This document shows positions 8,801 to 16,252 of a stretch of DNA of 64,000 bases, piece after piece (position 1 is the first letter of the stretch; each line of letters starts with the position of its first letter). Made by a program: the position numbers and the translations under genes. This DNA is from Murdochiella massiliensis (GTDB taxonomy: Bacteria; Bacillota; Clostridia; Tissierellales; Peptoniphilaceae): contig NZ_FIZW01000002.1 in NCBI RefSeq assembly GCF_900059565.1, positions 496,001 to 560,000 on the forward strand. The letters run 5' to 3'. The notes under the pieces are model-generated. The model did no database searches. It was given only the letters and a program-made list of their open reading frames with translations, and had not been told where the DNA came from.

Positions 8801-9833
8801 TGAGAATCCTGTAGGGCGTTCCAGAAAGGTGGAGCTGCACATTTGCATGAAGCTGCTTGAGCACGACATCCGCATCATCAAGGCTGACGGAATCATCATC
8901 TACATCCTTATTGAGATCCGGGTCAATGTTGCTCAATATCTTGCCATACGATGCGGCACGCGCTCCGAAATGGGTCTCATCAACGATTACCATATCCAGG
9001 TTGTGCTCGAATATCTCTTTGTGTTTTTCTTTGACCTGCTCGCCTTGCAAATCCTGCAAAGTAAGAAAGATGACGCCCCGTTTTCCTTCGCTCAGCGTTT
9101 TTGCCAGAATGTGCTCATCTCTGCTGAGAGAACTGCTGTCGAAAAATTCATAATCCTTAAAATTGCCCGCTGTCTCTACCGTCTTTTTCCATTCCTCGGC
9201 CACATCTGCCTTGGCAGAGACGACCAACACAAGACGTGCGTCCATTTCTACGGCACAGCACAGGGAGGTAAAAGTCTTCCCGAACCGCATCACGGCATAC
9301 ATCAGGAGATTTCGGCGGCCAGCGTTGATCGCGTTACGAAACGCCTCTACAGCTGCTTGCTGATTCGGTCTTAACGGCCAAACAGGCCCGCGAACATAGT
9401 GATACTCTTCCGGCAAGCGACGTGAGGCATCATAGAACGCATATTTGCCGTCGTTGTTCTCATAAGACTCTTTAATGTCATCGATCGCTTGTTGGACGTC
9501 GTCCGGCTTCGTTTCCTTGAAGAATTCTTTGCTGTAGTAAACTTCGCCACTTAAGTCTGTTGGAAGAAGCCGCACCTTTTTCAAGTCCTGTTCAAGAAAC
9601 TGATGCACTGCAAAATCGCGAAAATAGACGTCCTCGCTGACACTGGCCTCTCCGTCGAAATCCTTGGTCAGGTCAGGGAAATACTGTCTCCATTCATGAA
9701 GGCGTGTGGAAACAGGGCGATAGGTATCGCCCACTTTTAGATAGTTTGGAACCGTATTCGTTGAGAAAGCGTAGATATGAGGCGCTACTCTTCCGACGAT
9801 CAGATTATCAAGAATTTCGATATTCTCTATCAT
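5835..9833 (-). CDS. GIY-YIG / SF2 helicase / Eco57I-type methylase fusion
   Basis: The 1332-residue protein combines three parts. Residues 17-55 look like a GIY-YIG nuclease core (HIYAFSTNTVPNYLKVGDTY, then RLHEWRQYF). Residues 160-620 are an SF2 helicase with a P-loop-like RFGKTFTS, DEAH-type VDETHFG and a later RMLTGSTVEQWD motif. The C-terminal third carries the amino-methylase motif IV NPPY at about residue 1018, as in Eco57I enzymes. I do not see a clear SAM-binding motif I here; the neighbouring subunit M has a candidate. It probably translocates, cuts and modifies DNA as a restriction-type defence protein. The ATG overlaps the stop of subunit M by four bases. Confidence 0.75.
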   Translation of the reverse strand: MIENIEILDNLIVGRVAPHIYAFSTNTVPNYLKVGDTYRPVSTRLHEWRQYFPDLTKDFDGEASVSEDVYFRDFAVHQFLEQDLKKVRLLPTDLSGEVYYSKEFFKETKPDDVQQAIDDIKESYENNDGKYAFYDASRRLPEEYHYVRGPVWPLRPNQQAAVEAFRNAINAGRRNLLMYAVMRFGKTFTSLCCAVEMDARLVLVVSAKADVAEEWKKTVETAGNFKDYEFFDSSSLSRDEHILAKTLSEGKRGVIFLTLQDLQGEQVKEKHKEIFEHNLDMVIVDETHFGARAASYGKILSNIDPDLNKDVDDDSVSLDDADVVLKQLHANVQLHLSGTPYRILMGSEFEPEDIIAFVQFTDIVREQKDWDEKHLADDNTNEWDNPYFGFPEMIRFAFHPNASSMKKMEELSKQGVKATMSALFKPLSTKKDAKTNGHKKFRFEKEILDLLRVIDGTQEDENLLGFLDYDKLKEGKMCRHLVMILPYRASCDALESLIDRYHNEFKNLGSYRIINISGVDGTKTYKHPADVKRIIRECEEQDQKTMTLTVNRMLTGSTVEQWDTMLYFKDTASPQEYDQSIFRLQNQYTRELRDADGHVIKENMKPQTLLVDFDPMRLFRMQEQKALIYNANVDKGGNAKLKQRIEDELRISPVVLLNHGKIHQIEATDIMEEISAYHNNRSVNDEVVDIPVDMGLLDDPHFKALIDRQGEFGSKTGMTLSPAKGEGEDLEIPEDRNADKPDQTLGTGDDDDEPPVTPPVDKKEEQSLEKKIQTFYQRILFYAFLTPDQVSSVQDIVDHMDEDPNPRIAKNLSLNRSMLEALLREMNPFFLSKLDYKVQNISTLAHDVTLTPLVRAKTSLAKFSRMSESEVITPEKVSQDMVALLPEAGIRAILEERQNFFDIGGKAGEYPLALFVRLTEELGYSPESIQDRIYSIPTSPIAYEFTRKFYETLGLNTKNIARAFNAYDLLNVKDDHDDVDYEKVALLITQNKPFEAITMQDIVVEGEKTVEFGAVVGNPPYQESDGGYAASSMPVYQHFVEISKNCHPNWISLIIPARWYIGGRGLDSFRISMLADKHISYLIDYPHDKDVFPSVDVAGGVCYFLWGKEHQGDCVVINNSNGEVSRTTRSLNEFPTFIRDNRAVEVVRKVQLRHRGGYMDEVVYPSRPFGLRTYYQPKSDGIPCQFIQRIGKRFADPQDVKDENHILDKWKFLVPKAPIAGQTDFTKQIGFYYSGNTFIAEPDCCCTESFLVAFAADTEQEVLNFKSYLFTRIVRFLLLQSVISQDVVADKWKFVPNLQQYNQQYSDELLMKLWGITAPEMAYIQERIKEVE

Positions 9834-10780
9834 GCCTTATCCTTTTCCATTAACTCACTGAATTCAAGGATGGTTTTTGAACGCCAATCTTTGATTCGGC
9901 AATTTGCTTTGGGCTTTTCTGGAAAACCATTCAGCTGATCGAATATGGTCAGTTGCTGATGCGGTTCATCGGGTACCTGGTAAGGTATGGTCAATGTCAG
10001 GCCGTCCATCTGCCAAAGGTTCCATGAAATGATCGTCGCAATTCTCATCAGCTCATGAACGGAGGGAGCACGACAGAGGGCATCTTCCATATAGTCGCAG
10101 TAAGTGAACAGAACATTCTCTCGTGCTAAAAGAAGGCTGTCTCCCTGATATTCAAAGCCATACGTTGCCTGAATCGCTCTTTTAGCCCACTTCATCCAAT
10201 CTTTTTCCGTACTCGTGTTTTCTTTGACGATTCGCAACTTTCGATCTAAGAGGCCAATCCGATTGCCGATTGCAATGGCTTCACCACTCACAGTGTCATA
10301 ACGACTGACGAGATAGGGCGCTTCGCCACAAGTAATCTCAAGACGCCTTTCGTCGACATACGCCTGCCAAGTCTTTTTTCGGTCATCCTCAGGGAACACG
10401 ATCTTGTCCTGCACGGTTTCCCAGCCATGTTCAAGTTCCCGGTTGAACACATTTGCTCGTCCAAACCATGCCTGATCAACCAGATTGTTCTGTGCATTAC
10501 AAATCCAAGATGGCGTAAAGACTTCGGCCATTTCTTTCGTTCTTGCACCTTTTTTCTCGTGGCTTTTCTCTACTCGGGGGCGAATAATGCCGGCATGAGC
10601 GCCTGTGATCTGATCGATATGCATGGGGTAACGCTCACCGTATTCCTGGCCATAAGAAAGATAATTATCTGTGCCCCAGATGATTGTCCGATCAGTCGTG
10701 CGATCTTTTAATAAAACCCGCAGCAAATCCGGATGCATTTCGTAAATCTGTTGTTCGTTAATATCAATACGAGATGTCAT
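9830..10780 (-). CDS. Restriction-modification subunit M (methylase N-terminal half)
   Basis: The 316-residue protein matches what is usually called restriction endonuclease subunit M. It has AEVFTPSWICNAQNNLVD, like the start of N6-adenine methylases, LEITCGEAPYLVSRYD, resembling SAM-binding motif I, and the family segment YQGDSLLLARENVLFTY. No NPPY motif is visible; that lies in the C-terminus of the next protein. I chose ATG 10780 over the longer frame because AAGGAG lies 11 bases upstream and the gene then begins 10 bases after the regulator. It is the second gene of the five-gene operon. Confidence 0.75.
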   Translation of the reverse strand: MTSRIDINEQQIYEMHPDLLRVLLKDRTTDRTIIWGTDNYLSYGQEYGERYPMHIDQITGAHAGIIRPRVEKSHEKKGARTKEMAEVFTPSWICNAQNNLVDQAWFGRANVFNRELEHGWETVQDKIVFPEDDRKKTWQAYVDERRLEITCGEAPYLVSRYDTVSGEAIAIGNRIGLLDRKLRIVKENTSTEKDWMKWAKRAIQATYGFEYQGDSLLLARENVLFTYCDYMEDALCRAPSVHELMRIATIISWNLWQMDGLTLTIPYQVPDEPHQQLTIFDQLNGFPEKPKANCRIKDWRSKTILEFSELMEKDKA

Positions 10781-10790
10781 CTGTGATGCT

Positions 10791-11000
10791 TCACTCCTTA
10801 TCCGGCACGTAGTCCACCAGATCCCCAAAGTTGCAGTTCAATACCTTGCAGAGCCTTCCCAGTACGTCCAACGAAACCACTTCGTCCTTCTGCAAGCGCG
10901 TCATCGTATTTGGCGCAATATCGGCCTTACGGCCTAATCGGGATGCGCTCATATCTATTTCTTTCAGAAGCTTTCTGTATTTTGCGTATGAAACAGCCAT
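10791..11000 (-). CDS. Small XRE/Cro regulator of the restriction-type operon
   Basis: The 69-residue protein is one helix-turn-helix domain: KYRKLLKEIDMSASRLGRKA, NTMTRLQKDEVVSLDVL and the closing LNCNFGDLVDYVPD, typical of the short Cro/C-protein-like family. The start is ATG 11000 behind GAGGAGG. It is the first gene of the operon, as controller proteins of restriction systems often are. It probably represses or times expression of the operon. Confidence 0.85.
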   Translation of the reverse strand: MAVSYAKYRKLLKEIDMSASRLGRKADIAPNTMTRLQKDEVVSLDVLGRLCKVLNCNFGDLVDYVPDKE

Positions 11001-11128
11001 AATGCCTCCTCGTCTCTCTGCTCCTATTATACCTGCGAGAAATGAGTGTCGCAATCAAATTAGACATACTATCTGCGAGTTTTAAGACCACAAAATAATA
11101 CGGTGAGACCCGAAGGCCGCACCGCTGT

Positions 11129-11413
11129 TTACCTTTCCTGTTCCTGTGTCTTGCTTTTCTTTGGTTCCTTTTGTTCCTCGTCCTTGAAGACCCAGATCTG
11201 TTCCAAGATCGACGGTTTATATCCAAGTTCCGGTTCCTTATGCGTTCGTCCACATCGTAAGTGGGCTCTAGCGCATCGCTGTCCTGAAAGGTATGGTCGT
11301 AGCGGTCGGCAATATTGAAATACATTTTTCCGTCCGGAAGAACTTCTACTTTTACTTTTTCTTTCAATCTCTTCCGAAAGCTCTTGCATTAATTCCATAA
11401 CAATGTCATGCAT
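11129..11413 (-). pseudogene. Remnant of a small unidentified gene, frameshifted
   Basis: Three frames read in order give a coherent acidic protein of about 95 residues. MHDIVMELMQELSEEIERK starts at 11413, then KVKVEVLPDGKMYFNIADRY with DHTFQDSDALEPTYDVDERI (about 11355-11240), then HKEPELGYKPSILEQIW to EQER, ending at 11129. The two needed frameshifts suggest a decayed gene. I do not recognise the family. Confidence 0.35.
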
Positions 11414-11573
11414 TATTGTTCCCCCTTATCCCCGTCAATTCCTGCACATTGTCCTTGTCGAAGTGTCCAGGAATCGCTTGATTGATCTTAATGACCGCAT
11501 CCCCGACAAGCCCCATTGTCGACGCATCCGGCTCGAAAATCGGCTTCCACTTTGGCGTCCTCAGAAGTCAACG
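11406..11573 (-). pseudogene. Remnant of a second unidentified gene
   Basis: One frame gives LTSEDAKVEADFRAG; one base away it continues as EPDASTMGLVGDAVIKINQA and PGHFDKDNVQELTGIRGNNN, ending at 11406. This looks like protein sequence broken by a frameshift. It ends eight bases inside the start of the next remnant, so the two were probably one operon. Function unknown. Confidence 0.3.
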
Positions 11574-11581
11574 TTTTACAC

Positions 11582-11740
11582 CTATACTTCTTCTAAATAT
11601 TTATCTGCTTCTTGGCGATTTCAAAAGATAAAAATTTTTTGTCCAAATATTTTTCCAGTAACTGCAATACAACAGGTCGACTCATTTTGTTGTAGCTATG
11701 TGTGAATTCTTCATCCACTTCATCGATAGATTCCGGTCAT
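11582..11740 (-). pseudogene. Remnant of a third unidentified gene
   Basis: The complement reads PESIDEVDEEFTHSYNKMSR then PVVLQLLEKYLDKKFLSFE and IAKKQ, and after a frameshift KYLEEV and a stop at 11582. No clear start remains. It lies upstream of the two other remnants on the same strand and was probably the first gene of the same lost operon. Confidence 0.3.
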
Positions 11741-11830
11741 GGCATCTCGGATTATTCTTTTCTTTTTCTTGGTGTCATAAAAAATCCACTTCGACCTGCT
11801 TCATCTGAAAATGCGACGAATGATATAAAG

Positions 11831-11865
11831 CAAAAACCGCCTGAAACCATTGATTTCAAGCGGTT
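11831..11865 (-). terminator. Terminator after tRNA-Lys
   Basis: On the minus strand AACCGC and GCGGTT enclose a partly paired TTGAAATC/GGTTTCAG arm, followed by a short T-run. It ends the tRNA-Thr/tRNA-Lys transcript. Confidence 0.75.
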
Positions 11866-11875
11866 CTCTTCATTA

Positions 11876-11948
11876 TCCACCCTCAGGGACTCGAACCCTG
11901 GACACCCTGATTAAGAGTCAGGTGCTCTACCAACTGAGCTAAGGGTAG
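11876..11948 (-). tRNA. tRNA-Lys (anticodon CTT)
   Basis: The minus strand folds as a 73-base tRNA: acceptor CTACCCT with AGGGTGG, D-arm TAGCTCAGTTGGTAGAGCA, anticodon arm CCTGA-CTCTTAA-TCAGG and T-arm CAGGGTTCGAGTCCCTG. The loop gives anticodon CTT. The CCA end is not encoded. It separates the accessory island from the core genome. Confidence 0.95.
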
Positions 11949-11979
11949 TCACTGCACGCAAGGGCTTGCGTGCATAGAA

Positions 11980-12052
11980 AGCTGTCTACCGGGATTGAAC
12001 CGGTGACCTCAGCCTTACCATGGCTGCGCTCTACCTGCTGAGCTAAGACAGC
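11980..12052 (-). tRNA. tRNA-Thr (anticodon GGT)
   Basis: The minus strand folds as acceptor GCTGTCT/AGACAGC, D-arm TAGCTCAGCAGGTAGAGC, anticodon arm CAGCC-ATGGTAA-GGCTG and T-arm CCGGTTCAATCCCGG. It is co-transcribed with tRNA-Lys, 31 bases upstream of it. Confidence 0.95.
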
Positions 12053-12087
12053 GCTTGCGTCCATAGCGTCATTTGCGTAGCATGGTT

Positions 12088-12116
12088 ATTTTAGTCAAGA
12101 AGAGCAAGCTTGTCAA
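12088..12116 (-). promoter_or_regulatory. Sigma-70-type promoter of the tRNA-Thr/tRNA-Lys operon
   Basis: On the minus strand TTGACA (12116-12111) is followed after 17 bases by TAAAAT (12093-12088), about 35 bases before tRNA-Thr. Confidence 0.8.
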
Positions 12117-12303
12117 CACCTCGTCCATGATTTATCGTCCCTCCGTGATAATGCCACGATATAAGGGATCCGCGATAGCATGATGGTTAAGGAGGACCAT
12201 GTGCTGTGATGAAGGTGGCTCACCGTAACGCCATGATTAAAGGGAAAGGTGCAAGCTTTTCTACTTGCCCATCATCCGCACGATGACTCCTTCTCATCTT
12301 TTT

Positions 12304-12912
12304 TTATACATTCAAAATGTATTTTGCCCATCCCCTAATGGCTTCATTCGAGCGAATCGTAATGGCTTTCCGAAAAAGAAGAAACCCCTGTTCATCCTCT
12401 TCTTGGAGATAACGAATTGTCTTTTTGCTGCCGAAATAGAACCGATCGCGCAGAAAACAATAGTCTTCCATGCTCTCGGCAAGAAACGCAATGGCTCGAA
12501 AGTAACCTTCCTCATCCGACTTTTCCATTCGCTTCATGGTTTTCTTGATCCAAGAAACAAGAAAGTGCTTTTCTTCAGGACGATGTGCGGTATGGGATTG
12601 TACATAGTTTCGAACCTTGGACTGAAGTGCTTGTCCAATACCAGTGTCATAGACCAACTTCGCCTCATATAACGGCACAAAAGTCTCGACATTTTCTTGC
12701 CTGACCTCTTGTTCACTGTAGAGAAAGCAATCCAGTAGCACGCCGTCGACGACCGTATCATCGTGCGGCCTATCTTTGCTTTTGACAATCAACAGGCAGT
12801 CATAATCACTGTGTTGATCATTTGTTCCCTCTGCATAGGACCCGTATACGGCTATGGTAAGCGGATCATAACGTTCTTTCAAATAGGCAATAATGTTCTG
12901 TTGAGCGCTCAT
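12304..12912 (-). CDS. Nucleotidyltransferase-domain protein
   Basis: The 202-residue protein begins with a nucleotidyltransferase fold: AVYGSYAEGTNDQHSDYDCLL carries the GS-x(n)-DxD metal site, and a later acidic residue in GVLLDCFLY could complete it. The rest is helical and resembles the C-terminal part of kanamycin-nucleotidyltransferase-like or MNT-type proteins. I chose ATG 12912 because AGGAGA lies just upstream; the frame is open for 65 more codons but without a ribosome site. The substrate is unknown; it may modify a small molecule or nucleotide. Confidence 0.65.
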   Translation of the reverse strand: MSAQQNIIAYLKERYDPLTIAVYGSYAEGTNDQHSDYDCLLIVKSKDRPHDDTVVDGVLLDCFLYSEQEVRQENVETFVPLYEAKLVYDTGIGQALQSKVRNYVQSHTAHRPEEKHFLVSWIKKTMKRMEKSDEEGYFRAIAFLAESMEDYCFLRDRFYFGSKKTIRYLQEEDEQGFLLFRKAITIRSNEAIRGWAKYILNV

Positions 12913-13013
12913 TCGTTTCTCCTGTTTTTTCATTGATTCAGAGTGCGAATTTTGTTTTTCTTTTTGTTCGGGGGCAATCCGCCTGCTCATTGCGATTTTC
13001 CTACACGGAATCG

Positions 13014-13643
13014 TTAAAATTCTTGATGATCGTAAATCCGATAAGAGAGGCCGAAAGAAAGCGCATTGCATAGCAGGGTCAACAAAAAGAGTCCCAGGCT
13101 GATCCAAGTGATGGGAACGGATGCCAGACGTTCCGATAACGCAAAAGGTTTGATTTTCGGGCCTGCCCAGGAAAAGAAAGCGAAGAGCAGAAAATAGAGG
13201 ATCACAAAGACAATGCGCGCTTTGTCCTCATCAAAGCGATACATCAGGGGCAGTTGAATCGCCGTAATAACCGTGATTAGGAAAAGCAGTGCCGATACGA
13301 TTAAATGCCACGGCAACGACAACATCTGCTCCGGCGCAAAGAACGCGAGAACAATCGATACAAGGGCACCAATGCCGGCAATGATCCAGACGAATGCATA
13401 ACGGCTGAATACGACTATTTTTCGAGAAATCGGCGTAGGGACCAGATAGGCGTCCATTTTATTTAGGCGGTCGTTGCCGAAGAGCATGCCGATGAGAATC
13501 ATGGGAAGGAGCACAAAGACCATGGGAAACACCAACAGTTTCTTCTCGATGAACGAATAGGCACCAATGATAGCGACAAGAAAGGATACGAGAAGCAGCC
13601 CTCTTTTTACCGTGAGAAAATCTTTATATAGCAACGCCTTCAT
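13014..13643 (-). CDS. ABC-2 type transporter permease
   Basis: The 209-residue protein has six predicted membrane segments (for example GLLLVSFLVAIIGAYSF and FPMVFVLLPMILIGMLFG) and the pattern of Gram-positive ABC-2 permeases in GntR-controlled exporter operons. It overlaps the stop of the ATPase gene by four bases, so the two are made together. It should form the membrane part of an exporter for a peptide antibiotic or lipid; the substrate is not known. Confidence 0.8.
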   Translation of the reverse strand: MKALLYKDFLTVKRGLLLVSFLVAIIGAYSFIEKKLLVFPMVFVLLPMILIGMLFGNDRLNKMDAYLVPTPISRKIVVFSRYAFVWIIAGIGALVSIVLAFFAPEQMLSLPWHLIVSALLFLITVITAIQLPLMYRFDEDKARIVFVILYFLLFAFFSWAGPKIKPFALSERLASVPITWISLGLFLLTLLCNALSFGLSYRIYDHQEF

Positions 13644-14491
13644 GACCTCGCCCCCTTAATCCAGTACACCATAATGTCCTCAATACTTGCTTTTTCCACA
13701 TCCATATCCTTTGGCACCATTTGTCTCTTGATCAACACATCTGCACCGAAGGCATGTACGCGCTTGCCCACAATGGCCGCCGGATCAAGGCCAGCCAATT
13801 GATCTATGCTCACCGTTACGACGCCGTAACGCTCCTCCAGATCATCCTTTGCTTCCAGGAACAACAATTTTCCCTCGTGAATGAAGGCAATGTAATCCGC
13901 CACTTTTTCAATATCCGAAAGAATGTGCGAGGAAATGAGCACCGTATGGTCGTCCTGTTGGATAAAGTCCAATAATAGATCCAGGACATCATCGCGAATC
14001 ACCGGATCCAAACCACTCGTCGCCTCGTCCAAGAGAAGCAGTTCCGCCCCGTGGGAAAGTGCAAGCGCCATGCCGAGCTGCATACGCATACCGCGCGAAT
14101 ATTGGCGAATGGTACGATTCTCCGGCAGATGAAACCGCTTAACCAGCGCATAAAACGTATCTTTTTCCCACCCCTTCCCATACAGGGCACGATGAAAAAC
14201 TTCCGCATTTTTTAACGTCATTTCGCCGGGAAGATAGAGATCATCAAAGACACAGCCGATCTTCTGTTTATCTTCCTCTCGCATCTGCGCCGTTTCTCGG
14301 CCCAAAAGACGGATTTCCCCGGCATCCGGACGGATCATCCCCAATAACAATTTGATCGTTGTGCTCTTCCCCGCACCGTTTTCCCCAATATAACCGACGA
14401 TACATCCTTTAGGTACGGAAAAGGTGATCGGTCCAAAATGAAATCCTTCAAATTTCTTTTCCACGTTCTGAAGACAAATCGCTTCCGTCAT
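13640..14491 (-). CDS. ABC transporter ATP-binding protein
   Basis: The 283-residue ATPase has Walker A GENGAGKST, signature SRGMRMQLGMALAL, Walker B LLLLDEATSGLDP and the H-loop region SSHIL. It pairs with the permease downstream. GGAGGAAG precedes ATG 14491, and the gene begins inside the end of the GntR gene (44 bases overlap). The layout is that of YtrA-type GntR/ABC operons induced by cell-envelope-active compounds. Confidence 0.9.
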   Translation of the reverse strand: MTEAICLQNVEKKFEGFHFGPITFSVPKGCIVGYIGENGAGKSTTIKLLLGMIRPDAGEIRLLGRETAQMREEDKQKIGCVFDDLYLPGEMTLKNAEVFHRALYGKGWEKDTFYALVKRFHLPENRTIRQYSRGMRMQLGMALALSHGAELLLLDEATSGLDPVIRDDVLDLLLDFIQQDDHTVLISSHILSDIEKVADYIAFIHEGKLLFLEAKDDLEERYGVVTVSIDQLAGLDPAAIVGKRVHAFGADVLIKRQMVPKDMDVEKASIEDIMVYWIKGARS

Positions 14492-14861
14492 GGTCTTCCT
14501 CCACTAAGCGCAACAATTCATGGACTTCCTCTCGGGAAACATCGGCAAGATCCGCATAGTGCAATGCTTCCTCAAAACAAGCTTCCATTTTTCGCAACAA
14601 TTTTTCTTTCATCAACGCCCGATTTTGCGCTGCGACAAAACTGCCTTTTCCCTGTACCGAGTGCATAAACCCCTCCCGTTCCAGTTCATCATAGGCTCGC
14701 TTAGTCGTAATGACGCTCACGCGAAGCTCCTTCGCCAGAAAGCGAATAGAAGGAAGCTGCGCATCTTCCTCCAACTCTCCACTGATAATGGCGTCTTTTA
14801 TTTGCTTTTTGATCTGCAGGTAAATTGGTTCATTACTTGCATTCTTGATCTGAATATTCAC
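14448..14861 (-). CDS. GntR-family (YtrA-type) regulator
   Basis: The 137-residue protein has a winged-helix domain at residues 10-75 (EPIYLQIKKQIKDAIISGEL, then LPSIRFLAKELRVSVITTKRAYDELEREGF) and a short helical tail, as in the YtrA subgroup without a ligand-binding domain. It starts the exporter operon and probably represses it. Operators should lie between 14862 and 14930, upstream of the gene. Confidence 0.9.
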   Translation of the reverse strand: MNIQIKNASNEPIYLQIKKQIKDAIISGELEEDAQLPSIRFLAKELRVSVITTKRAYDELEREGFMHSVQGKGSFVAAQNRALMKEKLLRKMEACFEEALHYADLADVSREEVHELLRLVEEDHDGSDLSSERGKEI

Positions 14862-14955
14862 TTTTTCCTCCTACAACGTTGTGTGTTTATATTGTATATG
14901 CACAGTTAATAACTGTCAAGGATAGGATGCAAAATGTGTGCGAAGGCGCGGCGTG

Positions 14956-15757
14956 TCCTGACTACGGGCAAAGTCTATCGGTTGCCAGGATCGACGAACC
15001 CTGATAAAGGTCGAAATTTGCTGTTTGTCAGGGGCGACAGCCCTGGCGGAAGGCGAAATTTGCTGTTTGCCAGGATTTGCTGACCCTGACGGAAGCCGAA
15101 ATCTGTCGTTTGTCAGGGTCAGCAAACCCTGACGGAAGCCGAAATCTGTCGTTTGTCAGGGTCAGCAAACCCTGACGGAAGCCGAAATCTGTCGTTTGTC
15201 AGGGACGATCAACCCTGGTTGAAGCTAAAATCTATCATTTGCCAGGGGCGGCACACCCTGGCGGTGACCAAAGTTTGCTGTATACCAGGGGCACTAACCC
15301 CGACAGAGGTTGAAATTTGCTGTTTGCCAGGGACGCAAACCCTGACAAAAGCCAAAATTTGCCGTTTATCATGAGCACTGACCCTGGCGGAGGACGAAAT
15401 TTGCTGTTTGCCAGGGACGACATCCCCTGGCTAAAGCGAAAATCCGTCGTTTACCAGGGACGACAAGCCCTGAGTAAAGCGAAAATCTGTCGTTTACCAG
15501 GGACGACATCCCCTGGCTAAAGCGAAAATCTATAGTTTACCAGGGACGACATCCCCTGGCTAAAGCGAAAATCTGTCGTTTACCAGGGATGGCAAGCCCT
15601 GATGAAAGCCGAAATATATCATTTGTCAGGGGTGGAGCACCCTGGCAGTAACCAAAGTTTTCTGTCTGCCAGGGATGCGAACCCTATCAAAAGCTATAAT
15701 CTGTCCTTTAACAGGCCCACACATCCTGGCTATGACTATAATCTGTCCATTAACAGG
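14956..15757. repeat. Array of about 19 tandem 43-base hairpin units
   Basis: This 977-base gene-free stretch (14862-15839) is filled by units of about 43 bases. Each has CCCTGRC, about 20 bases resembling GGAAGCCGAAATCTGTCGTT, then GYCAGGG, then an 8-base linker. Units starting at 15084 and 15127 are identical over all 43 bases. Stem bases co-vary between units: CCCTGAC with GTCAGGG, CCCTGGC with GCCAGGG, and CCTGGCTAAA with TTTACCAGG. No convincing coding frame or known RNA family is visible. Related arrays lie at 44440 and 45132. Confidence 0.85.
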
Positions 15758-15839
15758 CCCCCTCTCCTCACCACCGAGCGCCTTGCACAAACCGGATCTT
15801 ATTGGGTATAACCAAGCCGACAGAAAGGTAAGGTGAAGC

Positions 15840-16136
15840 ATGGAAATACGGAAAAAAGAAAATGACCATCGTTTCGTTCTTTACGATGGAGAAAAAGAAA
15901 TCGGCTACCTGTCTTACGATGTCGAAGACAATGGGGATTGGATTGCGGAGCATACCGTTGTAGACGAAGCTTATGGGGGCCAAGGATTAGCGAGAAAACT
16001 TGTGGAAGCGCTCATTGATGAGGCTAAGCAACAGGAGATTCGGGTTCGTCCCGTTTGTTCCTATGTAAAAAAGGCCTTTTCAGCAGACCCAGAACGTGTA
16101 AAAACAATTTGGAAAAAAACGAGTGAAACGGTCTAA
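15840..16136 (+). CDS. Small GNAT-type N-acetyltransferase (YjdJ/YidJ-like)
   Basis: The 98-residue protein is of the short GNAT class: beta strands FVLYDGEKEIGYLSYD, then HTVVDEAYGGQGLARKLVEA with the Q/R-x-x-G-x-A/G acetyl-CoA loop, then VRPVCSYVKKAF. The length of 90-100 residues is normal for this subgroup. AAGGTGAAGC precedes the ATG. It should acetylate a small substrate or protein; the substrate is unknown. It stands alone between the hairpin array and pepT. Confidence 0.8.
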   Translation: MEIRKKENDHRFVLYDGEKEIGYLSYDVEDNGDWIAEHTVVDEAYGGQGLARKLVEALIDEAKQQEIRVRPVCSYVKKAFSADPERVKTIWKKTSETV

Positions 16137-16245
16137 ATAAAAACAAGTGAAAGCGGTTTGAAAAAACGAATGAGAACAGTTTAAAAATAGACGAGTGAAA
16201 GCGGGTTGGAAAAAAACGGGTGAAAACAATTTTGGAAAAAGAGGA
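16125..16245. repeat. Degenerate repeats of about 25-30 bases
   Basis: The motif (A)GTGAAAnCGGTTTnnAAAAA recurs about five times between the GNAT stop and pepT (AGTGAAACGGTCTAAATAAAA, AGTGAAAGCGGTTTGAAAAAA, then three more diverged copies). It begins inside the last codons of the GNAT gene. Confidence 0.6.
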
Positions 16246-16252
16246 GAATAAG

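Noticed and set aside
8637..9374. 245-codon plus-strand ORF over the helicase
   Set aside because: It is a shadow of the helicase motifs on the other strand.
14956..15757. CRISPR array
   Set aside because: The whole unit, including the would-be spacer, is repetitive; there are no unique spacers of 30 bases or cas genes nearby.
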